From GCA-2733415 sp964635575 (GTDB lineage Bacteria > Bacteroidota > Bacteroidia > Flavobacteriales > Flavobacteriaceae): a DNA stretch of 15,234 nucleotides. Where the stretch lies: contig CAZWNY010000045.1 in assembly GCA_964635575.1 (NCBI GenBank), forward strand, positions 1 to 15,234, given 5' to 3'. The stretch's first letter is position 1. Each line of letters begins with the position of its first letter. The notes below the pieces were generated by a model. That model did no database searches and was not told where the DNA came from. It worked only from the letters and a program-made list of their open reading frames with translations. Made by a program: the position numbers and the translations under genes. Shown here one piece after another: positions 7,159-15,234 of this stretch.

Positions 7159-8004
7159 ATGATATTAATTGCCGATAGCGGTTCTACAAAAACAGATTGG
7201 GTTATTTTAAAAGATAAACAAGTAATTGCTTCATCTACTAAAGGGTTAAACCCTACTGTTTTCTCTGAAAGTGACCTGTATACAACCATTATTTCTAATA
7301 AGGTTGTAATGGAATATGTGCATGAAATTACCGAAATTTACATGTATGCTGCTGGTTGTGGAACGGAAACGCCTAAAGGAATTTTAAAAAAAATAGTTGT
7401 TGAAATTTTTACGAACGCTAATGTATCTGTAAAAGAAGATGTTTTTGCAGCAGCATATTCTGTTTCTGGTGGTAAAAAAGGAATTATATGTATTATCGGA
7501 ACAGGTAGCAATACTTGTTACTATGATGGGAAAAGTGTGTTAACCACCAAAATACCATCTTTAGGATACGTGTTAATGGATGATGCTTCAGGAAACTATT
7601 TTGGACAATATTTACTTCGCGATTATTTTTATAAGAAGATGCCTAAAAAACTCCACGAAATGTTTCAGAAAGAATTTAATTTATACCCAGATGATGTAAA
7701 AATAAACTTATATAAAAAAGGAAATGCAAACACTTACTTGGCGTCATTTGCACCTTTTTTAATTAGACATAAAAAAGAACCTTATTGTGCAGATATGATT
7801 AAAAAAGGGTTGTCAAAATTTATAGAAAATCAAATTATTCAGCATGATAATGTATATGATTTACCAATACATTTTGTAGGTAGCATTGCATATTGTTTGC
7901 AAGACGAGTTAAAAAATGCACTAAAATCGTTTCGTTTAAACGCAGGTAGCTTTGTGCAAAAACCTATAGATGGTTTAATAGCATATCACCTTAAAAACAA
8001 GTAA
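7159..8004 (+). CDS. BadF/BadG/BcrA-type sugar kinase, probable N-acetylglucosamine kinase
   Basis: This 281-residue kinase has the ASKHA (actin/hexokinase) fold. The phosphate-1 loop is ADSGSTKTDWVIL at 5-17, the phosphate-2 loop IIGTGSNTCYYDG at 112-124, and an adenosine-side motif FVGSIAY lies near the C-terminus. Homologues are usually annotated as N-acetylglucosamine kinase, making N-acetylglucosamine 6-phosphate in the cytoplasm, but the substrate cannot be read from sequence. The segment LGYVLMDDASGNYFG (135-149) sits where many relatives have a GDEGSG-like motif, so the substrate or activity may differ. Co-transcription with pfkA and gap implies a role in sugar entry into glycolysis. 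The next gene begins immediately after its stop codon (zero-base gap), suggesting translational coupling. Confidence 0.85.
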   Translation: MILIADSGSTKTDWVILKDKQVIASSTKGLNPTVFSESDLYTTIISNKVVMEYVHEITEIYMYAAGCGTETPKGILKKIVVEIFTNANVSVKEDVFAAAYSVSGGKKGIICIIGTGSNTCYYDGKSVLTTKIPSLGYVLMDDASGNYFGQYLLRDYFYKKMPKKLHEMFQKEFNLYPDDVKINLYKKGNANTYLASFAPFLIRHKKEPYCADMIKKGLSKFIENQIIQHDNVYDLPIHFVGSIAYCLQDELKNALKSFRLNAGSFVQKPIDGLIAYHLKNK

Positions 8005-8763
8005 ATGGATTTTTTATTTTTAGCAAAATATGCATTGTTAATTTTTGTTGGTTTTTTAGCAGGATTTATTAATACTATTGCAGGTGGAGGCACACTATTA
8101 ACAATGCCAATGCTAATTTTTATGGGGTTGCCTCCAGGTGTAGCGAACGGAACTAATAGAGTTGCTATACTTATACAAACAGCAATAGGTGTAAAGGGGT
8201 TTCAAACCAAAGGAGTTACCACTAATCCGTTTAGTATTTATTTAGGAATATCGGCATTTTTAGGTTCTTTAATAGGTGTGCAAATTGCAGTAGATATAAA
8301 AGGAGAAACCTTTAATAAAATACTCGCTATTATAATGATATGTGTCGTATTAATGATGTTTTTTAAACCCAAAACAAGTGTTTCAGAATTAGTAGAACGG
8401 ACAACAGGTAAATATTTATACATAGCTATTATACTTTTTTTCTTTTTAGGAATTTATGGAGGTTTTATAAATGCAGGTATTGGTTTTATAATGCTTATTG
8501 TGTTGCCGTATGTAAACCGTTTGTCTCTAGTAAAATCTAACGCAACAAAAGTAGCTGTGGTTTGTATATACACTATTGCAGCAGTATTAATGTTTGCTTA
8601 TCACGATAAAATTAATTGGAAATACGGATTAATACTTGCTATTGGTAATGCTTCAGGAGCTTGGGTATCTAGTAGGTGGTCTGTTAAAAAAGGAGATTCG
8701 GTAATTAAAAAAATAGTACTCGTAATGATTTGTGTACTTGCCGTAAAGTTATGGTTTTTTTAA
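8005..8763 (+). CDS. TauE/SafE (TSUP) family membrane permease
   Basis: This polytopic inner-membrane protein has 252 residues and about eight membrane helices. It shows the internal duplication of the TSUP family. The first half has FLAGFINTIAGGGTLLTMP (18-36) followed by NGTNRVA. The second half repeats this as YGGFINAGIGF (151-161) followed by KSNATKVAV. Characterised relatives move sulfite, sulfoacetate or other organic anions, in either direction; the substrate here is unknown. Its ATG directly follows the kinase stop codon, and it is the last gene of the pfkA operon. That position suggests a metabolic link to the kinase or to glycolysis, but it may simply be shared transcription. A weak hairpin terminator follows. 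Confidence 0.88.
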   Translation: MDFLFLAKYALLIFVGFLAGFINTIAGGGTLLTMPMLIFMGLPPGVANGTNRVAILIQTAIGVKGFQTKGVTTNPFSIYLGISAFLGSLIGVQIAVDIKGETFNKILAIIMICVVLMMFFKPKTSVSELVERTTGKYLYIAIILFFFLGIYGGFINAGIGFIMLIVLPYVNRLSLVKSNATKVAVVCIYTIAAVLMFAYHDKINWKYGLILAIGNASGAWVSSRWSVKKGDSVIKKIVLVMICVLAVKLWFF

Positions 8764-8790
8764 GCCTAATAAATTATTGATTGTAGGTGT

Positions 8791-8814
8791 CTAATTAAAA
8801 ATTAGTGCTTTTTT
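8791..8814 (+). terminator. Weak AT-rich hairpin terminator after the pfkA operon
   Basis: CTAATT at 8791-8796 and AATTAG at 8800-8805 form a 6-bp stem with a three-A loop, followed by TGC and six Ts (8809-8814). It lies 28 bases after the permease stop, in the gap between convergent genes. The all-A/T character of the stem makes it thermodynamically weak, so it is only a candidate. Confidence 0.4.
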
Positions 8815-8848
8815 AAAAAGAGTAAAGATATATTTAAAATGAAGTGCT

Positions 8849-9844
8849 TTATGTGCTAACCGTTGATTTTCTTTGTTTTTTTATAAAATAACTCCAAACA
8901 ATACTTTTAGTTTTATAATAATCTTGTTTTTTAGGATTTTTAGTTCGTTTTTTAAGCATTTTAACTAGCTGTTTGTAAAAACTAAAATGAGCTTTTATAA
9001 TAGCTAAAGTATGCAACGGTTTTAAGTTAAAAGCATATTTAATACCTGCTAATCCGTCTAAAGATAAACGAATAAAAATTAAAGTAAACCCTTTGTTTTT
9101 AGGTGAATTTTTTAATAAATTGAACAACGAATTTCTGAAATTTAAAAATGTTTTTCTAGGGTTTTGAGTAGTTAAAGTAGCGCCTCCAATATGGTAAACT
9201 GTGGATTGTCCTACATATAAAACTTGCTTTCCTAGGTTTTGTATACGCCAACATAAATCAATTTCTTCTTGGTGAGCAAAATAATCTTCATCAAAACCAC
9301 CTATACTTAAAAAGGCATCACTTTTTATAAATAAACACGCTCCAGATGCCCAAAAAACAGGTACTGTATCGTTATATTGTCCGTTATCGATTTCAATAGT
9401 ATCTAAAAAGCGACCTCTGCAATACGGATAGGCATATTTATCTATAAACCCGCCTCCAGCACCTGCGTATTCGAATTTTGTTTTATCGTTAAAATCTAAA
9501 ATTTTAGGTTGTATTGCGTATACGTTTTCATTGTTTTTGAATTCATTTATTATGGGTTGCAACCAGTTTTTAGTAACTTCAATGTCGGAATTTAGCAAAC
9601 AATACACATCAGCATCTACAGCACGTAATGCATCATTATAGCCTTTAGCATAACCACCGTTCTCAATATTTTGAATAACTTGAATAGCAGGGTAATGATT
9701 GCGAACAAATTGTACCGAATTATCTGTAGAAGCATTATCTGCAACGTAAATTTTTGCTTCTTTGGAGTAAGAAACAACAGAAGGCAAAAACTGTTCTAGT
9801 AGTTTTTTGCCATTCCAATTTAAAATGACAATTGCAATTTTCAT
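8849..9844 (-). CDS. Family-2 glycosyltransferase (rhamnosyltransferase-like)
   Basis: This GT-A fold glycosyltransferase has 331 residues and would transfer a sugar from a nucleotide donor onto an envelope glycan or lipid carrier. The N-terminus AIVILNWNG (4-12) and ADNASTDNS (35-43) form the nucleotide-binding part. LNSDIEV at 84-90 carries the metal-binding acidic site. WASGACLFI at 165-173, EEIDLCWR at 193-200 and HIGGATL at 218-224 fit the WbbL-like subgroup. There is no signal peptide. The C-terminal ~80 residues contain hydrophobic and strongly basic stretches (KMLKKRTKNPKKQ), suggesting peripheral attachment to the inner membrane. It stands alone, convergent with the pfkA operon and divergent from the TPR gene, so donor and acceptor cannot be inferred from context. 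Confidence 0.88.
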   Translation of the reverse strand: MKIAIVILNWNGKKLLEQFLPSVVSYSKEAKIYVADNASTDNSVQFVRNHYPAIQVIQNIENGGYAKGYNDALRAVDADVYCLLNSDIEVTKNWLQPIINEFKNNENVYAIQPKILDFNDKTKFEYAGAGGGFIDKYAYPYCRGRFLDTIEIDNGQYNDTVPVFWASGACLFIKSDAFLSIGGFDEDYFAHQEEIDLCWRIQNLGKQVLYVGQSTVYHIGGATLTTQNPRKTFLNFRNSLFNLLKNSPKNKGFTLIFIRLSLDGLAGIKYAFNLKPLHTLAIIKAHFSFYKQLVKMLKKRTKNPKKQDYYKTKSIVWSYFIKKQRKSTVST

Positions 9845-9988
9845 GATACCAATATACTATGCTTCTTTGAAATGATAAAAAGTTATCTTTAATTTATTTA
9901 TAAAATGATGTCTTAAAAGCAACAAATAAAATTATAGTTAATAAATTATTTAATAAATTTCTGCAATTTACCTTATTTTTTAACGTTT

Positions 9989-10059
9989 ACACGTGTAGGA
10001 AGTTGTATTTTTATATCATTTTTAATAAACTCATCTTTTCTTAATTTTATTTTTAAGAA
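9989..10059 (+). promoter_or_regulatory. Palindrome and leader hairpin upstream of the TPR operon
   Basis: ACACGTGT at 9989-9996 is a perfect 8-base palindrome and could be a regulator site. TTCTTAA at 10038-10044 and TTAAGAA at 10053-10059 form a 7-bp hairpin ending 15 bases before the TPR start codon, so it would be in the mRNA leader. I see no TAnnTTTG box in this 230-base gap for either divergent gene. Function is speculative. Confidence 0.25.
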
Positions 10060-10074
10060 ATTAAACCATATTTT

Positions 10075-13000
10075 ATGTTAAAGCAATTTATAATATTAGG
10101 TTTTTTGCTCTTTTTTGCAAGAGTACAAGCACAACAAACCACTGCATACACACATTATACAACACCATACAAAACTGCGTTAAAGTTATATAATTCGGAA
10201 CAATATGCCGCTGCACAAGTAATTTTTAAAAATGTAAAAAGCACTACAAAAAATTATTTAATGGAAGCTAATAGCAGCTATTATATAGCTAATTGTGCGG
10301 TGCGTTTAAACCAACCGAATGCGGGTAATTTAGTAACTCAGTTTTTAGAAAATTATCCGACTAGTGTTAAAAAAAATGATGCTTTTAATGATGTTGCTAA
10401 TTATTATTACACCAATAGTAAGTATAGTTATGCTATAAAATGGTTTCAAAAAGTAGATGAAAACACGCTTTTTGGTACAACTAAAGAAACATTTTATTTT
10501 AAAAAAGCATATTCTTTGTTTAAAAGTAATCAAAAAAAGGAAGCTAAAAAATATTTCAATTTAGTTTCGGACTCTAAAATTTATGGATCACAAGCTAAAT
10601 ATTATTTAGGTTTTATAGCGTATGAAGGTGATGATTATAAAGAAGCAGCCGATTACTTTAACCAAGTGAAAAAAAACGAAAAATATCAACAAAAAATGAG
10701 ATATTTTCAAGCAGACATACAATTTAAATTGGGAGAATTTAATAAAGCTATCGATTTAGCAAGTCAACAATTGCCATTATCTTTTGATCAAGAGGAACGC
10801 TCACAGCTTAATAAAATTATAGGAGAAAGTTATTTTAATCTTAAAAATTACGATAAAGCATTATCGTATTTAAAAAATTACAAAGGAAAAAAACAAAAAT
10901 GGAACAATACAGACCATTATCAACTAGGGTATGTGTATTTTAAACGAAATGAGTTTACGGCTGCTATTTCTCAATTTAATAAAATTATTGAAGGTAAAAA
11001 TACCGTTGCACAAAACGGATATTACCATTTGGCAAAATGTTATTTAGAAACCAATAAAAAAACAGAAGCTTTACATGCGTTTAAGAACGCTTCGGAAATG
11101 AAGTTTAATGCACAAATAAAAGAAGATGCACATTTAAACTATGCAAAATTGAGTTATCAAATAGGTAATCCGTATCAATCGGTTCCTGAAGTGTTAATTC
11201 AATATTTAAAAACCTATCCAAATACTTCAGAAAAAGAAACTATTGAAGGTTTGTTAATTGATTCCTATGTTACTTCTAAAAACTATAAGGAAGCATTAGC
11301 TTTATTGAAAAACAAAAAAGGATTGGAGTATAAAAGTGCGTATCAAAAAGTAGCTTTTTATAGGGCAATTCAGCTGTTTAATGATGGTTTAATTGCGGAT
11401 GCAAAAATATTATTTGAAGTAGCAATAAAAAACCCTGAAAATAAAATTATTACTGCAAAAGCAAATTATTGGAATGCGGAATGCGATTATCTTTTAGGAA
11501 ATTATCAAGATGCCGTTATTGGCTATAAGTTATTTGCAATGCAAGATAGTTTAGCTAATTTTTCGGAAGCTAAAAATTTAAATTATCAAATAGGCTATGG
11601 GTATTTTAAACAAAAAAAATATGAAGCAGCAATTCCGTATTTTAAAAAGTACTTAAACAACATCAATAATACACAATATATAAATGACGCAAACCTTCGT
11701 TTAGGAGATAGTTATTTTGTAACAACCGATTATTGGAAAGCAATGGAAGTCTACAACCATGCAAAACAGGCAAACGGAATAGATGCTGATTATGCGCATT
11801 TTCAAAAAGCAATATCGTACGGTTTTGTAGGGGAAAATCAAAAAAAAATAACCGACTTAAATCTGTTTTTAACCGTTTTTAAAACTTCTAAATATCGTGA
11901 TGACGCCTATTTTGAATTAGGAAACACCTATGTTTTGGTAAACAAAACACAAAAGGCATTGCAAACATATAACACATTAATTCAACAATACCCAAAAAGC
12001 TCGTATGTAGCTAAATCCTTATTAAAACAAGGATTAGTACATTACAATACCAATGCAAATGAACAAGCGTTAAATAAATTGAAACAAGTAATACGAGAAT
12101 TCCCAGGATCATCAGAAGCCAACCAAGCAGTTGCTACCGCACGTTTAATTTACATAGATTTAAATCGAGTAAATGAATATGTTACTTGGGTAAAAACTTT
12201 AGATTTTATCGACGTTTCTAATGCCGATATTGATAATACAGCCTATGAAGCTGCCGAAAAACAATATTTAGAGAACAATACCAATAAAGCAATTACAGCG
12301 TTTATAAATTATCTAGAAAAATTTCCAAATGGTTTACATAACGTGCAAGCTCATTTTTATATTGCTCAATTAGAATTTAAAAAAGGAAATCAATCAGCAA
12401 CAATACCACATTATAAACATGTAATTAATAAAAACCGTAACGAATTTACAGAACAAGCACTTGCACGTTTGTCGCAAGTATATTTAGAAACAAAAAAGTG
12501 GGAACACGCCATAACTATTTTAGAACGTTTAGAGTTAGAAGCCGATTTTTCTCAAAACATAGTGTTTGCACAATCTAATTTAATGAAAGCAAACTATAAT
12601 TTAGCAAACTATGATAAAGCAGTTTTATATGCCGAAAAAGTAATGCAAAATCCGAAAATCCAAAAAGCAGTAAAAATTGATACACAAGTAACTATTGCAC
12701 GTTCTGCAATAAAAACAAACCAAGAAGAAAAAGCAAAAAAAATGTATGGCGAAATTCAAAAAATAGCAAAAGGAGCAATTGCAGCAGAAGCATTATACTA
12801 TGACGCTTATTTTACAAATAAAGCAGGAAATTATATCGAATCGAACACTAAAATACAACAATTAACCCGAAATTATTCAGGTTACAAATACTACGCAGCA
12901 AAAAGTCTGTTGCTAATGGCACAAAATTTTTATGCGTTAAATGATGCCTACCAAGCAACTTATGTTTTAGAACGCATAATCGAAATTTTTTCGGATTATA

Positions 13001-13119
13001 ACGATATAAAACAAGAAGCAAAAACCGAATTGCAACGCATAAAAACACAAGAAGCAAAACGGAATTCATCTATAGATATAGAAGTGCAACCTGAAATAAA
13101 CCCTGAAAAAGAGAATTAA
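10075..13119 (+). CDS. Exported TPR-repeat protein (1014 residues)
   Basis: Residues 1-19 are a signal peptide (hydrophobic FIILGFLLFFA, then VQAQ). There is no lipoprotein cysteine, so the protein is probably periplasmic. From about residue 30 to 970 it is built of tandem tetratricopeptide-type helical pairs, at least a dozen visible. Typical units are YYLGFIAYEGDDYKEAADYF (176-195), HYQLGYVYFKRNEFTAAISQF (281-301), IGYGYFKQKKYEAAIPYFKKYL (506-527) and AYFELGNTYVLVNKTQKALQTY (611-632). The tail (980-1014) is charged and probably disordered. Such superhelices act as protein-binding scaffolds; no enzymatic domain is visible. The barrel gene follows after 18 bases, and the two are probably translated together. 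The likeliest role is the periplasmic partner of that barrel. The length and uninterrupted repeats are unusual compared with short TPR lipoproteins such as BamD. The exact partner and function are unknown. Confidence 0.88.
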   Translation: MLKQFIILGFLLFFARVQAQQTTAYTHYTTPYKTALKLYNSEQYAAAQVIFKNVKSTTKNYLMEANSSYYIANCAVRLNQPNAGNLVTQFLENYPTSVKKNDAFNDVANYYYTNSKYSYAIKWFQKVDENTLFGTTKETFYFKKAYSLFKSNQKKEAKKYFNLVSDSKIYGSQAKYYLGFIAYEGDDYKEAADYFNQVKKNEKYQQKMRYFQADIQFKLGEFNKAIDLASQQLPLSFDQEERSQLNKIIGESYFNLKNYDKALSYLKNYKGKKQKWNNTDHYQLGYVYFKRNEFTAAISQFNKIIEGKNTVAQNGYYHLAKCYLETNKKTEALHAFKNASEMKFNAQIKEDAHLNYAKLSYQIGNPYQSVPEVLIQYLKTYPNTSEKETIEGLLIDSYVTSKNYKEALALLKNKKGLEYKSAYQKVAFYRAIQLFNDGLIADAKILFEVAIKNPENKIITAKANYWNAECDYLLGNYQDAVIGYKLFAMQDSLANFSEAKNLNYQIGYGYFKQKKYEAAIPYFKKYLNNINNTQYINDANLRLGDSYFVTTDYWKAMEVYNHAKQANGIDADYAHFQKAISYGFVGENQKKITDLNLFLTVFKTSKYRDDAYFELGNTYVLVNKTQKALQTYNTLIQQYPKSSYVAKSLLKQGLVHYNTNANEQALNKLKQVIREFPGSSEANQAVATARLIYIDLNRVNEYVTWVKTLDFIDVSNADIDNTAYEAAEKQYLENNTNKAITAFINYLEKFPNGLHNVQAHFYIAQLEFKKGNQSATIPHYKHVINKNRNEFTEQALARLSQVYLETKKWEHAITILERLELEADFSQNIVFAQSNLMKANYNLANYDKAVLYAEKVMQNPKIQKAVKIDTQVTIARSAIKTNQEEKAKKMYGEIQKIAKGAIAAEALYYDAYFTNKAGNYIESNTKIQQLTRNYSGYKYYAAKSLLLMAQNFYALNDAYQATYVLERIIEIFSDYNDIKQEAKTELQRIKTQEAKRNSSIDIEVQPEINPEKEN

Positions 13120-13137
13120 TTTTTATCTAAAATAAAC

Positions 13138-14844
13138 ATGCAAAAATACATTTTAACCTTACTGTTTATAAGCATTTGTACGCAATTTTCTTTTGCACAA
13201 GAAGATCAAAACATAGGAACCGAAGTTGTTAACGTAGTAAAACCATACTCACCATCGGTTTCTGATGCCTTTAAAATAAAAGAAAAACCTGTTGTAAATG
13301 ACAGTACCGATTTAAAAAAGAAATCAGTAAATTATACGATTTCATCGATTCCTGTTGCCTCTACATTTATTCCTGCTAAAGGGAAATCAGCTAAAGTAAA
13401 AAAACAAAAACCTAAAAAATTGTACAATAACTACGCATCATTTGGTATTGGTAATTATTTAAATGTGCTTGCCGATTTTTATGCGACAATACCAATTAAT
13501 AGAAACGAGAATTTTAACTTAGGACTAAATCATCATTCCACACAAGGAGAAATAAAAGAAGTGCAATTAGATAATAAATTGTATGACACCAATTTAAACG
13601 CTACATACAGCAAAAACACTAAAAATTTTAATTATACAATTGGCGGCTTATTTAAACACCAACTATACAATTGGTTTGGTACATCTTATAATTTAACCGA
13701 TGCTGAACGAGCAAACATTAATCCCGCTCACACGTATTTAACAAGTGGTTTAAATGGTAGTATTACTATGAAAAATTCGGTTTTTAAAAATGCGAATATG
13801 GAGTATCGAAGATTCTGGGACAACCAAAACGCTACCGAAAACTATTTAAAAATAACCCCTAACTTTGAGTTTGAAATCGAAAATTATATATTAAATGTAC
13901 TTACGACTGTTGAGTATTTAGGTGGCGAGTTTAATTTAAAAGCTGCAAATTCAGAGTATAATCATATGCACATTGGCATACAGCCAAATTACGAATATAT
14001 TTTAAACGATTTAACACTAAACATTGGTTTTGAAAGCGTTTTAGCAATAAATAGTAGTGAAAATGAAACCAACCTTTATGTTTTTCCAAAAATTAATGCA
14101 ACGTACAATTTAATTGAGAATCATCTTACGTTATTGGCAGGAATAAATGGCGATTTAAACATGAATACATACTACAATTTTGCGCAACAGAATCCTTACC
14201 TTTTACCTTTATTGAATATAGAAGATACCAAAAACAATATAAATGCTCATTTTGGATTTACAGGTAATGTTGCCAATACAGTATCTTTTTTTGTTAAAGG
14301 GTTTTATAGCGTAGAAAAAGATCGCGCATTATTTACGATGAACCCTGTTAATGATGTAAATTTAGTTACCGAAAATTATTTAAAAGTAAATACGTTTAAT
14401 GTAATTTATGATGATGTAAATACATTAGGATTTACAGGAAAAATAGAAGCTGAGGTAGTTAAAAATTATAATTTAGGCGTAAGTATAACGTATGAAAATT
14501 TTAGTATTGCTAATGAAAACGAAGTATGGAATACCCCAAACCTAACCGCAACAGCATTTGGAAAATTTAAATTTACAGATAAAATTTCAGGAAGAGTTGA
14601 TGTTTTTTATATTGGAGAACGTAAAGATAGACTACAAAGTAATACCAATTTAGTTGCACCTGCATTAGCTATTTTAGACGATTATTTAGATGTAAACATA
14701 AATATTGAATACCAATTAACAAACCGATTTTCTGTTTTTTTAAAAGGAAGAAACTTAGCAAGCGAAAACTATCAACGCTATTTAAGTTATCCTGTACAGC
14801 AATTACAAGTTTTAGGAGGAATGACATATAAGTTTGATTTTTAA
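13138..14844 (+). CDS. Plugless TonB-receptor-like outer-membrane beta-barrel protein
   Basis: This 568-residue exported protein has a signal peptide at 1-20 (ILTLLFISICTQFSFA, then QEDQ). Residues 28-51 contain EVVNVVKPYSPSVSDAFKIK, which looks conserved but is not a plug domain. A lysine-rich linker (81-94) follows. From about residue 97 to the end the sequence has amphipathic, aromatic-bordered strands typical of an outer-membrane barrel and closes with GGMTYKFDF, ending in Phe. The C-terminal part, including VFLKGRNLASENYQRY, resembles the end of TonB-dependent receptors. At 568 residues it is short for that family, and I see no plug domain and no carboxypeptidase-like N-terminal domain. 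It may therefore not be a gated transporter. Co-transcription with the TPR protein suggests an outer-membrane complex. It is often labelled simply TonB-dependent receptor; substrate and partner are unknown. Confidence 0.82.
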   Translation: MQKYILTLLFISICTQFSFAQEDQNIGTEVVNVVKPYSPSVSDAFKIKEKPVVNDSTDLKKKSVNYTISSIPVASTFIPAKGKSAKVKKQKPKKLYNNYASFGIGNYLNVLADFYATIPINRNENFNLGLNHHSTQGEIKEVQLDNKLYDTNLNATYSKNTKNFNYTIGGLFKHQLYNWFGTSYNLTDAERANINPAHTYLTSGLNGSITMKNSVFKNANMEYRRFWDNQNATENYLKITPNFEFEIENYILNVLTTVEYLGGEFNLKAANSEYNHMHIGIQPNYEYILNDLTLNIGFESVLAINSSENETNLYVFPKINATYNLIENHLTLLAGINGDLNMNTYYNFAQQNPYLLPLLNIEDTKNNINAHFGFTGNVANTVSFFVKGFYSVEKDRALFTMNPVNDVNLVTENYLKVNTFNVIYDDVNTLGFTGKIEAEVVKNYNLGVSITYENFSIANENEVWNTPNLTATAFGKFKFTDKISGRVDVFYIGERKDRLQSNTNLVAPALAILDDYLDVNINIEYQLTNRFSVFLKGRNLASENYQRYLSYPVQQLQVLGGMTYKFDF

Positions 14845-15167
14845 TCAGATATAAAACCCTCTTGAGTTTACAATATTAAAACTGTAATTTTAGATTTATA
14901 CGTTAGTTTTTGACTGAAAATTATGTAAAAATATTAGGGTTTTCGGGTAATGGTGAAGTTTTATAACGGATTCATTTTAAATAATATAGAGATAACTAAG
15001 TAAGTATTGTTATTTTTTTAAAGATTATTTATAAAGATATTTGTCAGTTTTAATTGAAGATATCGTTTAGAAGTTAAGTTAGAGGTCTTTATTGTTTATA
15101 CATATTGTTGCTCATAAACTTTAATCATTCAGTTTTTTAAAATTAAACATATTTTGTTGCTAACTAC
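14845..15167. other. AT-rich intergenic stretch, little visible
   Basis: No gene or convincing terminator is seen after the barrel gene. Minor structure occurs at the right end. AAGTTAAG at 15071-15078 has an inverted match CTTAACTT at 15167-15174. A near-direct repeat ACATATT(TT)GTTGCT occurs at 15100-15112 and 15147-15161. No transposase or target duplication is visible. Confidence 0.5.
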
Positions 15168-15234
15168 TTAACTTGTCATATCAAGTTGTCTACCTTCTTT
15201 AAAAGCTTTTTTATCCTTTATAGTTCCAATTGCC
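15168..15234 (-). CDS. Possible C-terminal end of a gene running off the window
   Basis: On the minus strand the edge frame encodes AIGTIKDKKAFKEGRQLDMT and a final Ser, then TAA at 15168-15170. The other two minus frames are closed by stops within about 25 bases of the edge. The composition is protein-like, but 21 codons are too few to assign a family, and chance is a real alternative. If real, the gene is convergent with the barrel gene. Confidence 0.3.
   Translation of the reverse strand, partial: AIGTIKDKKAFKEGRQLDMTS

Noticed and set aside
1..15234. CRISPR array, tRNA or rRNA genes, integrase, transposase, toxin-antitoxin or defence genes
   Set aside because: I saw no spaced direct repeats, no cloverleaf or rRNA-like stretch, and no protein of these families on either strand.

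Overview
The window looks like chromosome from a member of the Bacteroidota, most likely class Flavobacteriia. The DNA is strongly AT-rich. Gene starts have A/T-rich leaders with no Shine-Dalgarno sequence. Several intergenic regions carry the Bacteroidota-type -7 promoter motif TAnnTTTG, once with a well-spaced TTG at -33. The protein set is also typical of the group: a small barrel protein with an AQA-type signal peptide, a BadF-type kinase beside pfkA and gap, and a TPR protein paired with a plugless TonB-receptor-like barrel. Genus cannot be fixed from sequence reading alone.

Layout. Positions 1-2224 read leftward: a small outer-membrane-type protein (232-735) behind an RlmD/RumA-type rRNA uracil-C5 methyltransferase (770-2224), with interleaved inverted repeats downstream of the first (156-199). 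Positions 2225-2557 are intergenic and hold a structured palindromic element (about 2387-2490) followed at once by a textbook promoter for a small membrane-anchored protein of unknown function (2558-3082, +). A sodium:solute symporter gene (3348-5071, -) converges on it and is interrupted by a one-base frameshift in an A/T homopolymer.

Divergent from the symporter is a compact rightward operon, 5157-8763: ATP-dependent phosphofructokinase (pfkA), glyceraldehyde-3-phosphate dehydrogenase (gap), a BadF/BadG-type sugar kinase resembling N-acetylglucosamine kinase, and a TauE/SafE (TSUP) permease. Intergenic gaps are 9, 7 and 0 bases. It couples two central glycolytic steps with a probable amino-sugar kinase and an anion permease of unknown substrate. 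A weak AT-rich terminator lies after it, facing a convergent family-2 glycosyltransferase (8849-9844, -).

The right part is a two-gene envelope operon: a 1014-residue exported TPR protein (10075-13119) and a 568-residue plugless TonB-receptor-like barrel (13138-14844). They probably form or assemble an outer-membrane complex. The final 390 bases are mostly featureless, with a possible C-terminal gene end on the minus strand at the right edge.

This is largely ordinary housekeeping and envelope sequence. There is no sign of a mobile element, CRISPR array, phage or defence system. The points most worth a second look are the TPR/barrel pair, the structured intergenic element, the methyltransferase lacking the iron-sulfur cysteines, the interleaved repeats at the left end and the symporter frameshift.
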